The position numbers were made by a program, and so were the translations under genes. A stretch of DNA of 5,456 nucleotides, taken from contig JABDRA010000080.1 of NCBI GenBank assembly GCA_013041995.1, positions 1 to 5,456 of the forward strand, written 5' to 3'. This document shows, one piece after another, positions 1 to 5,456 of the stretch. A model generated the notes under the pieces. The model had not been told where the DNA came from. It saw only the letters and a program-made list of their open reading frames with translations, and did not search any database. How positions within the stretch are numbered: the stretch's first letter is position 1; every line of letters starts with the position of its first letter. The DNA comes from Anderseniella sp. GTDB taxonomy: Bacteria; Pseudomonadota; Alphaproteobacteria; Rhizobiales; Aestuariivirgaceae.

Positions 1-233
1 GTCAGAGAACTCACGCAAGCCGCGTGACGGCTGCGCCGCGCTGGGGCGTACTTTGAGCCTCGGATTGGAAACCATCATTGCCGTCATCCCCATGAAAATG
101 GGGATCCTGTGTCTTCGATTTGGTGTAGCTTTGGCAGCGGGAAGGAGATCGTTGGGATCCTGGCCGTTTGACGGGCCGTGCATTGGCGACATCGGACAGG
201 CAGCAGCAAAAAGGTAAAGCGAGCGAAACCCGC
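1..233. other. Left-edge stretch without a supported gene
   Basis: No convincing gene is seen here. On the plus strand, frame 1 gives a short run ending VRELTQAA and then TGA at 25-27. That could be the tail of a gene entering from the left, but eight codons cannot support a call. Frame 2 is open to about 213 but has an unnatural composition. The stretch lies beyond the stop codon of the minus-strand fusion gene. It holds a perfect 8-bp palindrome with a GAAA loop (annotated separately) and a bulged GC-rich hairpin near 162-177 (GGCC...GGCC around CGTTTGACG). A 9-base word, GGGATCCTG, occurs at 101-109 and again at 154-162. None of the hairpins is followed by a clear T-run, so I do not call a terminator. 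Confidence 0.5.
86..105. repeat. Palindromic repeat, GTCATCCCC..GGGGATCC type
   Basis: ATCCCCAT at 86-93 and ATGGGGAT at 98-105 are perfect inverted copies around a GAAA loop on the plus strand. The flanks (CCGTC before, CCTG after) match the style of dispersed intergenic palindromes common in Proteobacteria, of the form GTCATCCCC(GCGAAAGC)GGGGATCC. The lack of a T-run on either side argues against an intrinsic terminator. Lying about 130 bp past the stop of the minus-strand fusion gene, it may form an RNA hairpin at the 3' end of that transcript. The hairpin is directly visible. Membership of a genome-wide repeat family comes from recalled resemblance and needs a whole-genome count. Confidence 0.55.
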
Positions 234-2603
234 CTAAGACCGCGGCTTTGTCTTTTTTGGATCATAGTGTGCAAACGGCACGACCGTGGCCGGCAGGCGT
301 TTCTGGTGACCGTCCAGCTTGCCCACCTCCACCTTGGTTCCCACGTCACTGTGCACGACATCAACCCGCGCCAGTGCAATGTTCTTTTTGAGAATGGGAG
401 ACCGCATGGAGGACGTGATCTCACCGATCTGGGCACGCCCGACATGTACGCAATCGCCATGTCCGACATCCACCGCACTGTCTATGTCCAGTCCGACCAG
501 CTTGCGCGACGGGGTTTCCTTGCGCCGGATAAGCGCGTCACGCCCGATGAAGTCGTCGGTCTTGGACTTCAGCGGCACCGTGAAACCGATGCCGGCTTCA
601 AACGGATCGGTCTGGTCCGAAAAATCGTTACCCGCAAATATCAACCCGGCCTCAATGCGTACCATATCCAGCGCCTCAAGCCCCATAGGGGTCAGGCCGT
701 GCGGTTCACCGGCTTGCCAAAGTGCCTCGAAAACTGTCTCGGCATGTTTGGGATGGCACCAGATCTCATAGCCCAGTTCACCGGTATACCCGGTTCGCGA
801 CACCACAATCGGTACGCCCTGATCGTCCCCCACCCGTCCGACAGTAAAGCGAAACCATTCCAGTTCGCCAACCGCAGGTTGATGTGGAGGCGTCCAGACG
901 AATTTCTTGAGTATGTCGCGACTTTCGGGACCCTGAACAGCAACGTTATGCATCTGGTCGGTTGACGACCGGATAATGACGTTCAGGCTCAGCTTGTCAG
1001 CCACTTCGCGCAACCAGACACCACCGTAATCATCGCCACCGATCCAGCGGAAATTGTCCCTGCCCAGGCGCAGCAACGTGCCGTCATCGATCATGCCGCC
1101 GTGTTCATAACACATGGCGGAATAGACCACCTCACCGATCGCCAGTTTTGCGATATTGCGGGTCAGCGTGTATTGCATCAGGGCTTCGCTGTCCGGTCCG
1201 GTAATCTCGAACTTGCGCAGCGGTGACAGATCGACCACGACCGCTTTTTCCCGGCATGCCCAGTATTCGTCAATCGGGCCCGATTTTGAAAAACAGTTGG
1301 CCAGCCAGTATCCCTTGTATTCGACAAAATTGCGGGTGTGCTTTTCGAAGCAGGAGTGGAAGGCCGTTTGCTTGGTCATTTTCGGTTCCGAATCTGGTGT
1401 CGTCCGCATGGCAATCGCGCGGGAAAATTTCTCTTCGCCTGAGTAGGTGCGCACGTGAATATCTGTAGGGTTCCAGCCGTTGGCAGGAGATGTGTCATCA
1501 GGGCAGGCGGACGTAACACAAATCAAATCCGTCAGCGCCCGCAACAACACATAGTCGCCGGGCCGTGACCAGGGCTCGTCGCTGAACAAGACACCTTGTT
1601 CATCGATGCCGGTATTGAAAAAGAAGTTGATTGCCATCCACCCGGCCCGGGCAGTGACGCCGTGTTCAGCCAGCACATGGTTGAAGTTGTCGGAACAATT
1701 GACATGCCCCGGATACCCGATGTCATCATAGTATTTCGCGGCACAGGCCAGCGCAAACGCATCATGTCTGCCAACCGTATCGCGAACCACCTCAACCAGC
1801 GGCAGCATATCCTGGTCGTAGTATTTGGCATGCAGGCCGGGCATCGGATAGACATGCCCCATCAGCGCGCGCGTCGTGGTAACGTCAAGCGGATGCTCAA
1901 TTCCTTTGTCCAGTTTGCGTGCTGAAAAGCACTGGAAGTCCGTGCACTGGCGCCCGTCCACATCCAGGACCTGAATGAAGTCGCCGGCTTTCACGAAATA
2001 GGTTTCAGCTGTCTCGGTGTGGACACGAAGATCAAGCACAGGATCAGCCAACGGGTCGGGCAGTTCGAACTTCACATGGGATTTAACCACAGCCCGTGTC
2101 ACCATCACCGTGAGCGGAGTTGAGGTATCCTGCAGTTCCATGTCCATGGCGCCACCGGGTGCAGCAATGACAACGACACCGTCGCGCTGAACAGCCAGCT
2201 CAATTTCTTCCCCGTGGCGGGTGTCGGCATTGAAAAAACTGATGGCACCTGCGCCGGCAAGATCAATATTTCGACTGTCCAGCCCCATGCGCAGGCCACG
2301 CAGACTGTGATCGGCTCCAGCCAGCAGCGCCTTCAGCCCGACTGCATCCGAGTTTGTCTTTTTACCAACCACGCCTGCATCAACATTGCCTTTTGTGTCT
2401 GCGGCGACGACTTCGCAAACCTGGCCGCCCTCGTCATTGATGACGGTAAACCTGTCGCCCTGCTCCACCGGGATCAATACAGCGCCTGCGCCTTGAACCA
2501 CATATCGTTCAGTGCCTGGCGGCATGGAGAACACCCCGGGCTGAATGATACAGCCTGGAACGGGCGGCCCCGCTTTGATAACCGGATAGTCGGTTTCCAG
2601 CAT
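234..2603 (-). CDS. DUF1989-DUF1989-like-GcvT fusion, folate-dependent aminomethyltransferase family protein
   Basis: A 789-residue cytoplasmic protein (ATG start, TAG stop) with three parts. Residues about 20-180 are a beta-rich segment resembling part of DUF1989. Residues about 196-388 are a full DUF1989 domain (urea-carboxylase-associated family): GRHD at 278-281, conserved C287, C303 and C367 (in CP), and NGWNPT at 375-380. H280 and these cysteines are candidate zinc ligands. Residues about 409-780 are a complete GcvT/aminomethyltransferase domain: GGMIDD at 502-507 carries the likely catalytic Asp, with SRTGYTGELGYE at 602-613, the GLEALDMVRIEAG stretch at 641-653 and DFIGRDAL at 684-691. 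DUF1989 pairs act as carboxyguanidine deiminase in guanidine use, and GcvT-fold enzymes move one-carbon units to tetrahydrofolate. The substrate here is unknown. No glycine-cleavage H or P protein gene lies nearby, so a true glycine-cleavage T role is unlikely. The start is supported by a good ribosome binding site. Confidence 0.9.
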   Translation of the reverse strand: MLETDYPVIKAGPPVPGCIIQPGVFSMPPGTERYVVQGAGAVLIPVEQGDRFTVINDEGGQVCEVVAADTKGNVDAGVVGKKTNSDAVGLKALLAGADHSLRGLRMGLDSRNIDLAGAGAISFFNADTRHGEEIELAVQRDGVVVIAAPGGAMDMELQDTSTPLTVMVTRAVVKSHVKFELPDPLADPVLDLRVHTETAETYFVKAGDFIQVLDVDGRQCTDFQCFSARKLDKGIEHPLDVTTTRALMGHVYPMPGLHAKYYDQDMLPLVEVVRDTVGRHDAFALACAAKYYDDIGYPGHVNCSDNFNHVLAEHGVTARAGWMAINFFFNTGIDEQGVLFSDEPWSRPGDYVLLRALTDLICVTSACPDDTSPANGWNPTDIHVRTYSGEEKFSRAIAMRTTPDSEPKMTKQTAFHSCFEKHTRNFVEYKGYWLANCFSKSGPIDEYWACREKAVVVDLSPLRKFEITGPDSEALMQYTLTRNIAKLAIGEVVYSAMCYEHGGMIDDGTLLRLGRDNFRWIGGDDYGGVWLREVADKLSLNVIIRSSTDQMHNVAVQGPESRDILKKFVWTPPHQPAVGELEWFRFTVGRVGDDQGVPIVVSRTGYTGELGYEIWCHPKHAETVFEALWQAGEPHGLTPMGLEALDMVRIEAGLIFAGNDFSDQTDPFEAGIGFTVPLKSKTDDFIGRDALIRRKETPSRKLVGLDIDSAVDVGHGDCVHVGRAQIGEITSSMRSPILKKNIALARVDVVHSDVGTKVEVGKLDGHQKRLPATVVPFAHYDPKKTKPRS

Positions 2604-2610
2604 GCTTTGT

Positions 2611-2616
2611 TCCTCA
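2611..2616 (-). promoter_or_regulatory. Shine-Dalgarno site of the DUF1989-GcvT gene
   Basis: On the minus strand TGAGGA lies seven bases before the ATG at 2603. This is a strong match to the anti-Shine-Dalgarno sequence at ideal spacing, and it fixes the start of the fusion protein at MLETDYPV. Confidence 0.75.
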
Positions 2617-2678
2617 CACTACAGCGGGGCGCAAAAAGTGATTTGCACTTGCATATGTGGAATAAAAATTTATCTGAA

Positions 2679-2707
2679 AGAATAACCCTCGACCGTACCC
2701 GTCACAA
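2679..2707 (-). promoter_or_regulatory. Weak sigma70-like promoter candidate for the fusion gene
   Basis: On the minus strand TTGTGA (2707-2702) is followed by a 17-base spacer and TATTCT (2684-2679); each hexamer matches four of six consensus positions. This would place the transcription start near 2671, giving a leader of about 70 bases. The -35 hexamer lies only 7 bases from the edge of the palindromic repeat at 2715. The match is modest and chance occurrence is quite possible. Confidence 0.25.
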
Positions 2708-2714
2708 GTTGTTT

Positions 2715-2775
2715 CTAGAGCGACATGGGTTCAATTGAACCCGTAAAGTTGCTCTAGCACTCTGAAAGCGATCAG
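2715..2775 (-). repeat. 61-bp dispersed palindromic repeat, copy 1
   Basis: Read on the minus strand, this 61-bp segment aligns without gaps to 3421-3481 on the plus strand, with 52 of 61 positions identical by my count. Inside it, 2715-2724 (CTAGAGCGAC) pairs with 2748-2757 (GTTGCTCTAG) with one G-T wobble. The core 2727-2742 is a perfect 16-bp palindrome, GGGTTCAATTGAACCC. The whole can fold into a long hairpin with a three-base AAA bulge. Ends of the type AGAGC...GCTCTAG are reminiscent of intergenic palindromic repeats in Hyphomicrobiales and relatives (resemblance recalled, not searched). It lies just upstream of the candidate promoter of the fusion gene. Confidence 0.85.
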
Positions 2776-2983
2776 TTTTACGGTTTTTGATTGATTCAAC
2801 CAAAAATCATACTGATCTACTCATTTCATTGCCGTTTCAGGACACAAAGCCGATTGTTTGAGGGATTATTATCCTGCCATTCTGTTTGCAATCATCGCCG
2901 GTTTTGCGGCAAGCTGACACCTAGTGCTGCCATGTGCATCCACATCACAGCCAACTGCGCTCAAATCCCGACTTACTGCAACC

Positions 2984-2987
2984 AGGG
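2984..2987 (+). promoter_or_regulatory. Probable ribosome binding site of the cupin gene
   Basis: AGGG ends 11 bases before the ATG at 2999. The spacing is a little long and the match short. However, the in-frame ATG at 2924 has a poorer context and would add 25 residues (MLPCASTSQP...) unlike a cupin N-terminus, so 2999 is preferred. Confidence 0.4.
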
Positions 2988-2998
2988 TAGAAAAACCG

Positions 2999-3361
2999 AT
3001 GCAAAAAATTCAGGCCGAAGACCGTCGTGTCGTCAACATTTACAAGGATGACTTCAAACCGTTCGGCGCAGTGGCCACGCCTTCTTCCCATGAGAGTGCC
3101 CTGCAAATAAACGCCCATAAGCAATTGGGGGTCGGGTTTCACGTCTACCGAATGAAGCCCGGCACAACGACAACACCCCATGAGCACACACAGGATGAGG
3201 AGTTCCTGGTGCTTGAAGGTGAACTCACCGACAATGACGGGTACGTATACAAGACGGGTGATCTGGTCTGGCTGAAAAAAGGCACCCAGCATTCTTCTCA
3301 TTCGGAACATGGCGCCCTGCTCGCCGTCTATATCGGTGCGGCAGAGAAAAATCTGACCTAG
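2999..3361 (+). CDS. Small single-domain cupin protein
   Basis: A 120-residue protein made almost entirely of one cupin beta-barrel, with no signal peptide or membrane segment. Cupin motif 1 fits well: G55, H61, H63, E67 and G74 have consensus spacing (PHEHTQDEEFLVLEG). Motif 2 is G87...G95...H98, with Lys in place of the usual Pro and Ser in place of the final Asn. H61, H63, E67 and H98 are the expected metal ligands, so the site looks intact. The style resembles the ChrR-type cupin subgroup, but here it is free-standing with no anti-sigma domain. The metal, substrate and function cannot be told from sequence. It is transcribed away from the DUF1989-GcvT gene and towards the Mur-like ligase gene. 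An alternative start at 2924 would give 145 residues, and I judge it less likely. Confidence 0.85.
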   Translation: MQKIQAEDRRVVNIYKDDFKPFGAVATPSSHESALQINAHKQLGVGFHVYRMKPGTTTTPHEHTQDEEFLVLEGELTDNDGYVYKTGDLVWLKKGTQHSSHSEHGALLAVYIGAAEKNLT

Positions 3362-3420
3362 GTGTTTAGTCCCTGCATATCTCGGGCTGGATGGATCATC
3401 CTCGCCTGTTGCGATTCATC

Positions 3421-3481
3421 CTGATCGCTTTCAAAGTGTTAGAGCAAGTTTATGGATTGACTTGAACCCATGTTGCTCCAG
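3421..3481 (+). repeat. 61-bp dispersed palindromic repeat, copy 2
   Basis: This is an inverted copy of the element at 2715-2775, about 85 percent identical by eye. The outer stem is kept (GAGCAA at 3442-3447 against TTGCTC at 3473-3478), as is part of the inner stem (ATGG at 3452-3455 against CCAT at 3468-3471). The palindromic core is degraded by three substitutions. It lies between the convergent 3' ends of the cupin gene and the Mur-like ligase gene. It covers the last codons and stop codon of the latter. No target-site duplication is evident. It may act as a hairpin at converging transcript ends, but there is no clear T-run. Confidence 0.85.
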
Positions 3482-4734
3482 ACAGCCTGATCACCATCTG
3501 GTTGCTGGCGAGGATTTTCGTAAAACTCACATTCCGAGCACTGGTTCCGGAGCCCACAATTGCGCTCCCAACAACTGACGGTTTCCATTTGCGCCAATGC
3601 GGCTCGTTCCAGATGCAGCTTGGCATTCGATTTCAGCAGAATTAGTTCTCCGTCAATGGCGGTATCTCTCAGGTAATCTGCGACTTCGCGAACTTCACGA
3701 AAGTCTCTAATCCTGCCATTTGCGATGTCGTCCTGGGAGGCATCGTGGCGATGGGCATGCTCGCCAACGAAAATCACTTCATCCGCTGCTCCTTGAGCGA
3801 GACGATATGCCCTTCGATAAGCTGTCGTACTGGATCCTGTCGCGTCGGATAGTTGGCCAAGCACAATCCGCTTATGGACAGCAGACGCCGACCGCATCAT
3901 GTCAAACGCCCGATGCAATGAATGTTGTGGTGCCTTGTGGGTATCGGCAAGCACTATGCGGTCGTTCGGCAGTTTCATGACCGTGCAACGGCCGATAGGC
4001 GTGACAAAGCTGGCAACCTGCTGTGCAATTGTTTCTGCCGGCACACCAAGATGACCGGCACAGGCAACTGCCGCGGTTACCGGCAGCCAGAAGTGTTCGC
4101 CGACCAGTTGGGTCTGAAGGTCAACGTCAAATTTCGGCCCCTTGATTGTCAGTGACAGGCGCTTGGGAAAATCAGCGGAAACTGCCACGGCCTGATAGTC
4201 GGCAGGTTTGTCCTGGCCGAATGTTATCACCTTCCCGCTCGCCCGCCCGGCAATGCCTTCGGTCATCTCATCATCGGCATTGAGCAACGCAGTACCTCGC
4301 GGGGCCAGTTGTTCAACCAGAATACCTTTCTCTGCAGCAACCACATCCGTGGTGCGCATGGTAGTCCGATGTTCAAGTCCAATCATTGTGACAACACCAA
4401 CATGGGGCCGGATCAGCCGGGCCAGATGACGCATTCGATCCGGTCCATCGATACCGGTTTCAATTACGGCAAAGTCATAGCTTTTGTCGATCATCCGGAT
4501 AAAGGGCGCAATCGTCGGCATGGCATTATTGCGAATGCACCCCGTTGTTGGTGCACGCGACTGCAGGATATGCACGAGCAAAGAACAGGTCGTGGTCTTG
4601 GTTGAAGAACCGGTGACCGCGATGTATTTCGTGTGTCGATTGCGCCAGCGGGCAAGGAGGGCAAGGTTGAAGTCTGTCCGGCGCCTTGCGAACTTGCCGA
4701 ACCGCTGCACTAAACTTGTCAATTGCAAAGCCAC
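3439..4734 (-). CDS. Mur-ligase-family ATP-dependent amide ligase with cysteine-cluster tail
   Basis: A protein of about 431 residues (GTG start, TAA stop) with the three-part Mur ligase layout. Numbering from the 4734 start: the P-loop GSSTKTTT at 42-49, IETG at 91-94, the central MIGLEH at 117-122 and EKG at 135-137, LNADDE at 151-156, and a C-terminal ligase domain beginning near ADTHKAP at 263-269 (equivalent to DSYNANP in MurF). These enzymes activate a carboxylate as an acyl phosphate and join it to an amine. The usual UDP-MurNAc-binding N-terminal domain is absent, so this is not a standard MurC/D/E/F. The P-loop has Thr where the family normally has Gly (GxxGKT). After the ligase domain come four cysteines, C388, C393, C399 and C402 (C-X4-C-X5-C-X2-C), a likely metal site. 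The final 14 or so residues are encoded inside a dispersed repeat. It follows the ATP-grasp gene in the same direction, so a shared operon and pathway (peptide or surface-polymer synthesis) is inferred. Confidence 0.85.
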   Translation of the reverse strand: MALQLTSLVQRFGKFARRRTDFNLALLARWRNRHTKYIAVTGSSTKTTTCSLLVHILQSRAPTTGCIRNNAMPTIAPFIRMIDKSYDFAVIETGIDGPDRMRHLARLIRPHVGVVTMIGLEHRTTMRTTDVVAAEKGILVEQLAPRGTALLNADDEMTEGIAGRASGKVITFGQDKPADYQAVAVSADFPKRLSLTIKGPKFDVDLQTQLVGEHFWLPVTAAVACAGHLGVPAETIAQQVASFVTPIGRCTVMKLPNDRIVLADTHKAPQHSLHRAFDMMRSASAVHKRIVLGQLSDATGSSTTAYRRAYRLAQGAADEVIFVGEHAHRHDASQDDIANGRIRDFREVREVADYLRDTAIDGELILLKSNAKLHLERAALAQMETVSCWERNCGLRNQCSECEFYENPRQQPDGDQAVWSNMGSSQSINLL

Positions 4735-4741
4735 AAGCACG

Positions 4742-4746
4742 CCCTC
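4742..4746 (-). promoter_or_regulatory. Shine-Dalgarno site that decides the Mur-like ligase start
   Basis: GAGGG on the minus strand lies seven bases before the GTG at 4734, but only one base before the alternative in-frame GTG at 4740. Spacing therefore favours 4734. No ATG or TTG occurs in this frame between here and the upstream in-frame stop codon near 4806-4808. Confidence 0.6.
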
Positions 4747-4809
4747 AAATTTACTGCCTGCCGACTGGGTAAGAGTTTCACAATTTGGCAGCGAACATTT
4801 GTGTCAACT

Positions 4810-5456
4810 TCACTCTTGCATTCCAAATCGAAATCGTGAACCCGCAGGTGCCAATTTGTCCAGGTAGGCCACGATTTCATCGCGCAACAAACCGGAAAAC
4901 TCTGTTTGCAGGAAGCCGGAAAGAGGCCGTTGCCGTGGTGCAGCCATACCCGGTACCGAGTTGCACTCAACAGCCACGGGGCCTCGGTCCGTCATTGCAA
5001 TATCCCATCCACCGATATTGTGCATTGTAAGTTTCTCATGCAGATCAAATGCGAGATTCCGGATTTTCTCCCACCCATCAACAATACCGCCGGTCAACTG
5101 GATGTCTGATCCAGGCGGTTGCAGAAGGTACACGGGATCGGCTGGAAAGTTCATCGATAATCCCTCACCAATCTCACCCGTGCGGTAGTCCACGTCAAAG
5201 TAAAGTCCACCAGAGTGAAAATTATCAACAATGGCGGCGGCTTTTCCCGCAACCCGTATACCGGCCTGAACAGGCCGGATGGCACCATCGGAAGTTCTCA
5301 GCGTCACCAGCCTTACGGTACTCAACGCGCGCCCGCCAAATGCCCGAATTCGGGAATTGTTGACAGCAGCTTCCTGCACAAGCAGGTCGCGGCCAGCCGC
5401 AACGGCCCGGGATGTCAACTGTTGTAGCAATGCATCAAAGTCCGACACCTTATTCC
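4810..5456 (-). CDS. Sugar-transfer-associated ATP-grasp protein, C-terminal part (cut by window edge)
   Basis: The reading frame is open to the right edge, so only the last 215 or so codons are present (TGA stop). A GTG at 5446-5448 is in frame but is unlikely to be the true start, because the N-terminal ATP-binding lobe of the fold is missing. Numbering from that GTG: LLVQE at 22-26 is the hinge strand that contacts adenine. STVRLVT at 43-49 and VDNFHSGG at 74-81 are characteristic of the sugar-transfer-associated ATP-grasp family. D149 in GGWDIA and E161 with N163 in VECNS are the Mg-ATP ligands near the end of the fold. The catalytic core therefore looks intact as far as it can be seen. 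Family members are carboxylate-amine ligases often found with exopolysaccharide or surface-glycan genes. It ends 75 bp before the Mur-like ligase gene in the same direction. Substrates are unknown. Confidence 0.85.
   Translation of the reverse strand, partial: NKVSDFDALLQQLTSRAVAAGRDLLVQEAAVNNSRIRAFGGRALSTVRLVTLRTSDGAIRPVQAGIRVAGKAAAIVDNFHSGGLYFDVDYRTGEIGEGLSMNFPADPVYLLQPPGSDIQLTGGIVDGWEKIRNLAFDLHEKLTMHNIGGWDIAMTDRGPVAVECNSVPGMAAPRQRPLSGFLQTEFSGLLRDEIVAYLDKLAPAGSRFRFGMQE

Larger units (their letters stand above)
2604..2998. other. Divergent intergenic region between the fusion gene and the cupin gene
   Basis: This 395-bp gap separates two divergently transcribed genes and is more AT-rich than the coding regions. 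It contains the ribosome binding site and a weak promoter candidate for the minus-strand gene, and the first copy of a 61-bp palindromic repeat (2715-2775). Between 2776 and 2998 are AT-rich tracts where a plus-strand promoter for the cupin could lie, for example TTGATT followed after 17 bases by TACTGA, but nothing close to consensus. Short open frames on the plus strand here have no ribosome binding site or recognisable protein features and are not called. I looked for glycine- or guanidine-riboswitch-like leaders before the fusion gene and saw none, but this is only a reading by eye. Confidence 0.6.

Noticed and set aside
11..478. Minus-strand open frame of 155 codons at the left edge
   Set aside because: It overlaps the GcvT C-terminus in a different frame and has no family resemblance.
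168..965. Long plus-strand open frame (265 codons) opposite the GcvT domain
   Set aside because: It lies antisense to a strongly recognisable gene, has no ribosome binding site or domain, and its composition is that of a reverse-frame shadow.
2604..2714. Glycine or guanidine riboswitch in the leader of the fusion gene
   Set aside because: The leader is short and none of the conserved elements of these riboswitches could be recognised by eye; a covariance-model search would settle it.
2214..2738. Plus-strand open frame of 174 codons antisense to the N-terminus of the fusion gene
   Set aside because: It is a shadow of the real gene that runs on into the palindromic repeat, with no recognisable protein features.
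2791..3051. Plus-strand open frame of 86 codons overlapping the cupin start in another frame
   Set aside because: Cys/His/Arg-rich random-looking sequence with no ribosome binding site; the cupin frame is clearly the real one.
3362..3438. Possible terminator between the cupin and the repeat (GGATGGATCATCC near 3392-3404)
   Set aside because: The stem is only about four base pairs and no T-run follows.
4779..4807. TTGACA hexamer on the minus strand between the ATP-grasp and Mur-like genes
   Set aside because: The -35 match is perfect, but the sequence 17-18 bases downstream (ATTGTG/TTGTGA) is a poor -10, and the two genes look like one operon, so an internal promoter is not supported.

Overview
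The window looks like a chromosomal segment from an alphaproteobacterium of moderate-to-high GC. This is inferred from protein style, the GTCATCCCC-type and GCTCTAG-ended palindromic repeats, and the gene types; no rRNA, tRNA or marker gene confirms it. There is no CRISPR array, transposase or phage gene.

Layout, left to right. 1-233 is a gene-poor left edge with an 8-bp GAAA-loop palindrome (86-105). 234-2603 (minus) is one large gene for a 789-residue fusion: two DUF1989-like (carboxyguanidine-deiminase-type) segments followed by a complete GcvT/aminomethyltransferase-like folate domain. 2604-2998 is a divergent intergenic region holding that gene's ribosome binding site, a weak promoter candidate and the first copy of a 61-bp dispersed palindromic repeat. 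2999-3361 (plus) is a small single-domain cupin. 3421-3481 is a second, inverted copy of the repeat. It lies at the convergent end between the cupin and the next gene and overlaps that gene's last codons. 3439-4734 (minus) is a Mur-ligase-like ATP-dependent amide ligase with an unusual P-loop and a C-terminal four-cysteine cluster. 4810-5456 (minus) is the C-terminal part of a sugar-transfer-associated ATP-grasp protein whose start lies beyond the right edge.

How the genes fit together. The ATP-grasp gene and the Mur-ligase gene are co-oriented, about 75 bp apart, and almost certainly one transcription unit entering from the right. Two amide-forming ligases in the order ATP-grasp then Mur ligase recall the domain order of cyanophycin synthetase, which suggests a peptide-like polymer or amino-acid decoration of a surface glycan (inference). 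The DUF1989-GcvT fusion appears to be a single-gene unit for folate-dependent C1/N metabolism of an unidentified N-methylated or guanidino-type compound (inference). The cupin between the two repeat copies has no clear functional link to either side.

The points most worth checking are the DUF1989-DUF1989-GcvT architecture, the ligase pair, the altered P-loop and cysteine tail of the Mur-like ligase, and the repeat family that appears to supply the 3' end of a coding sequence.
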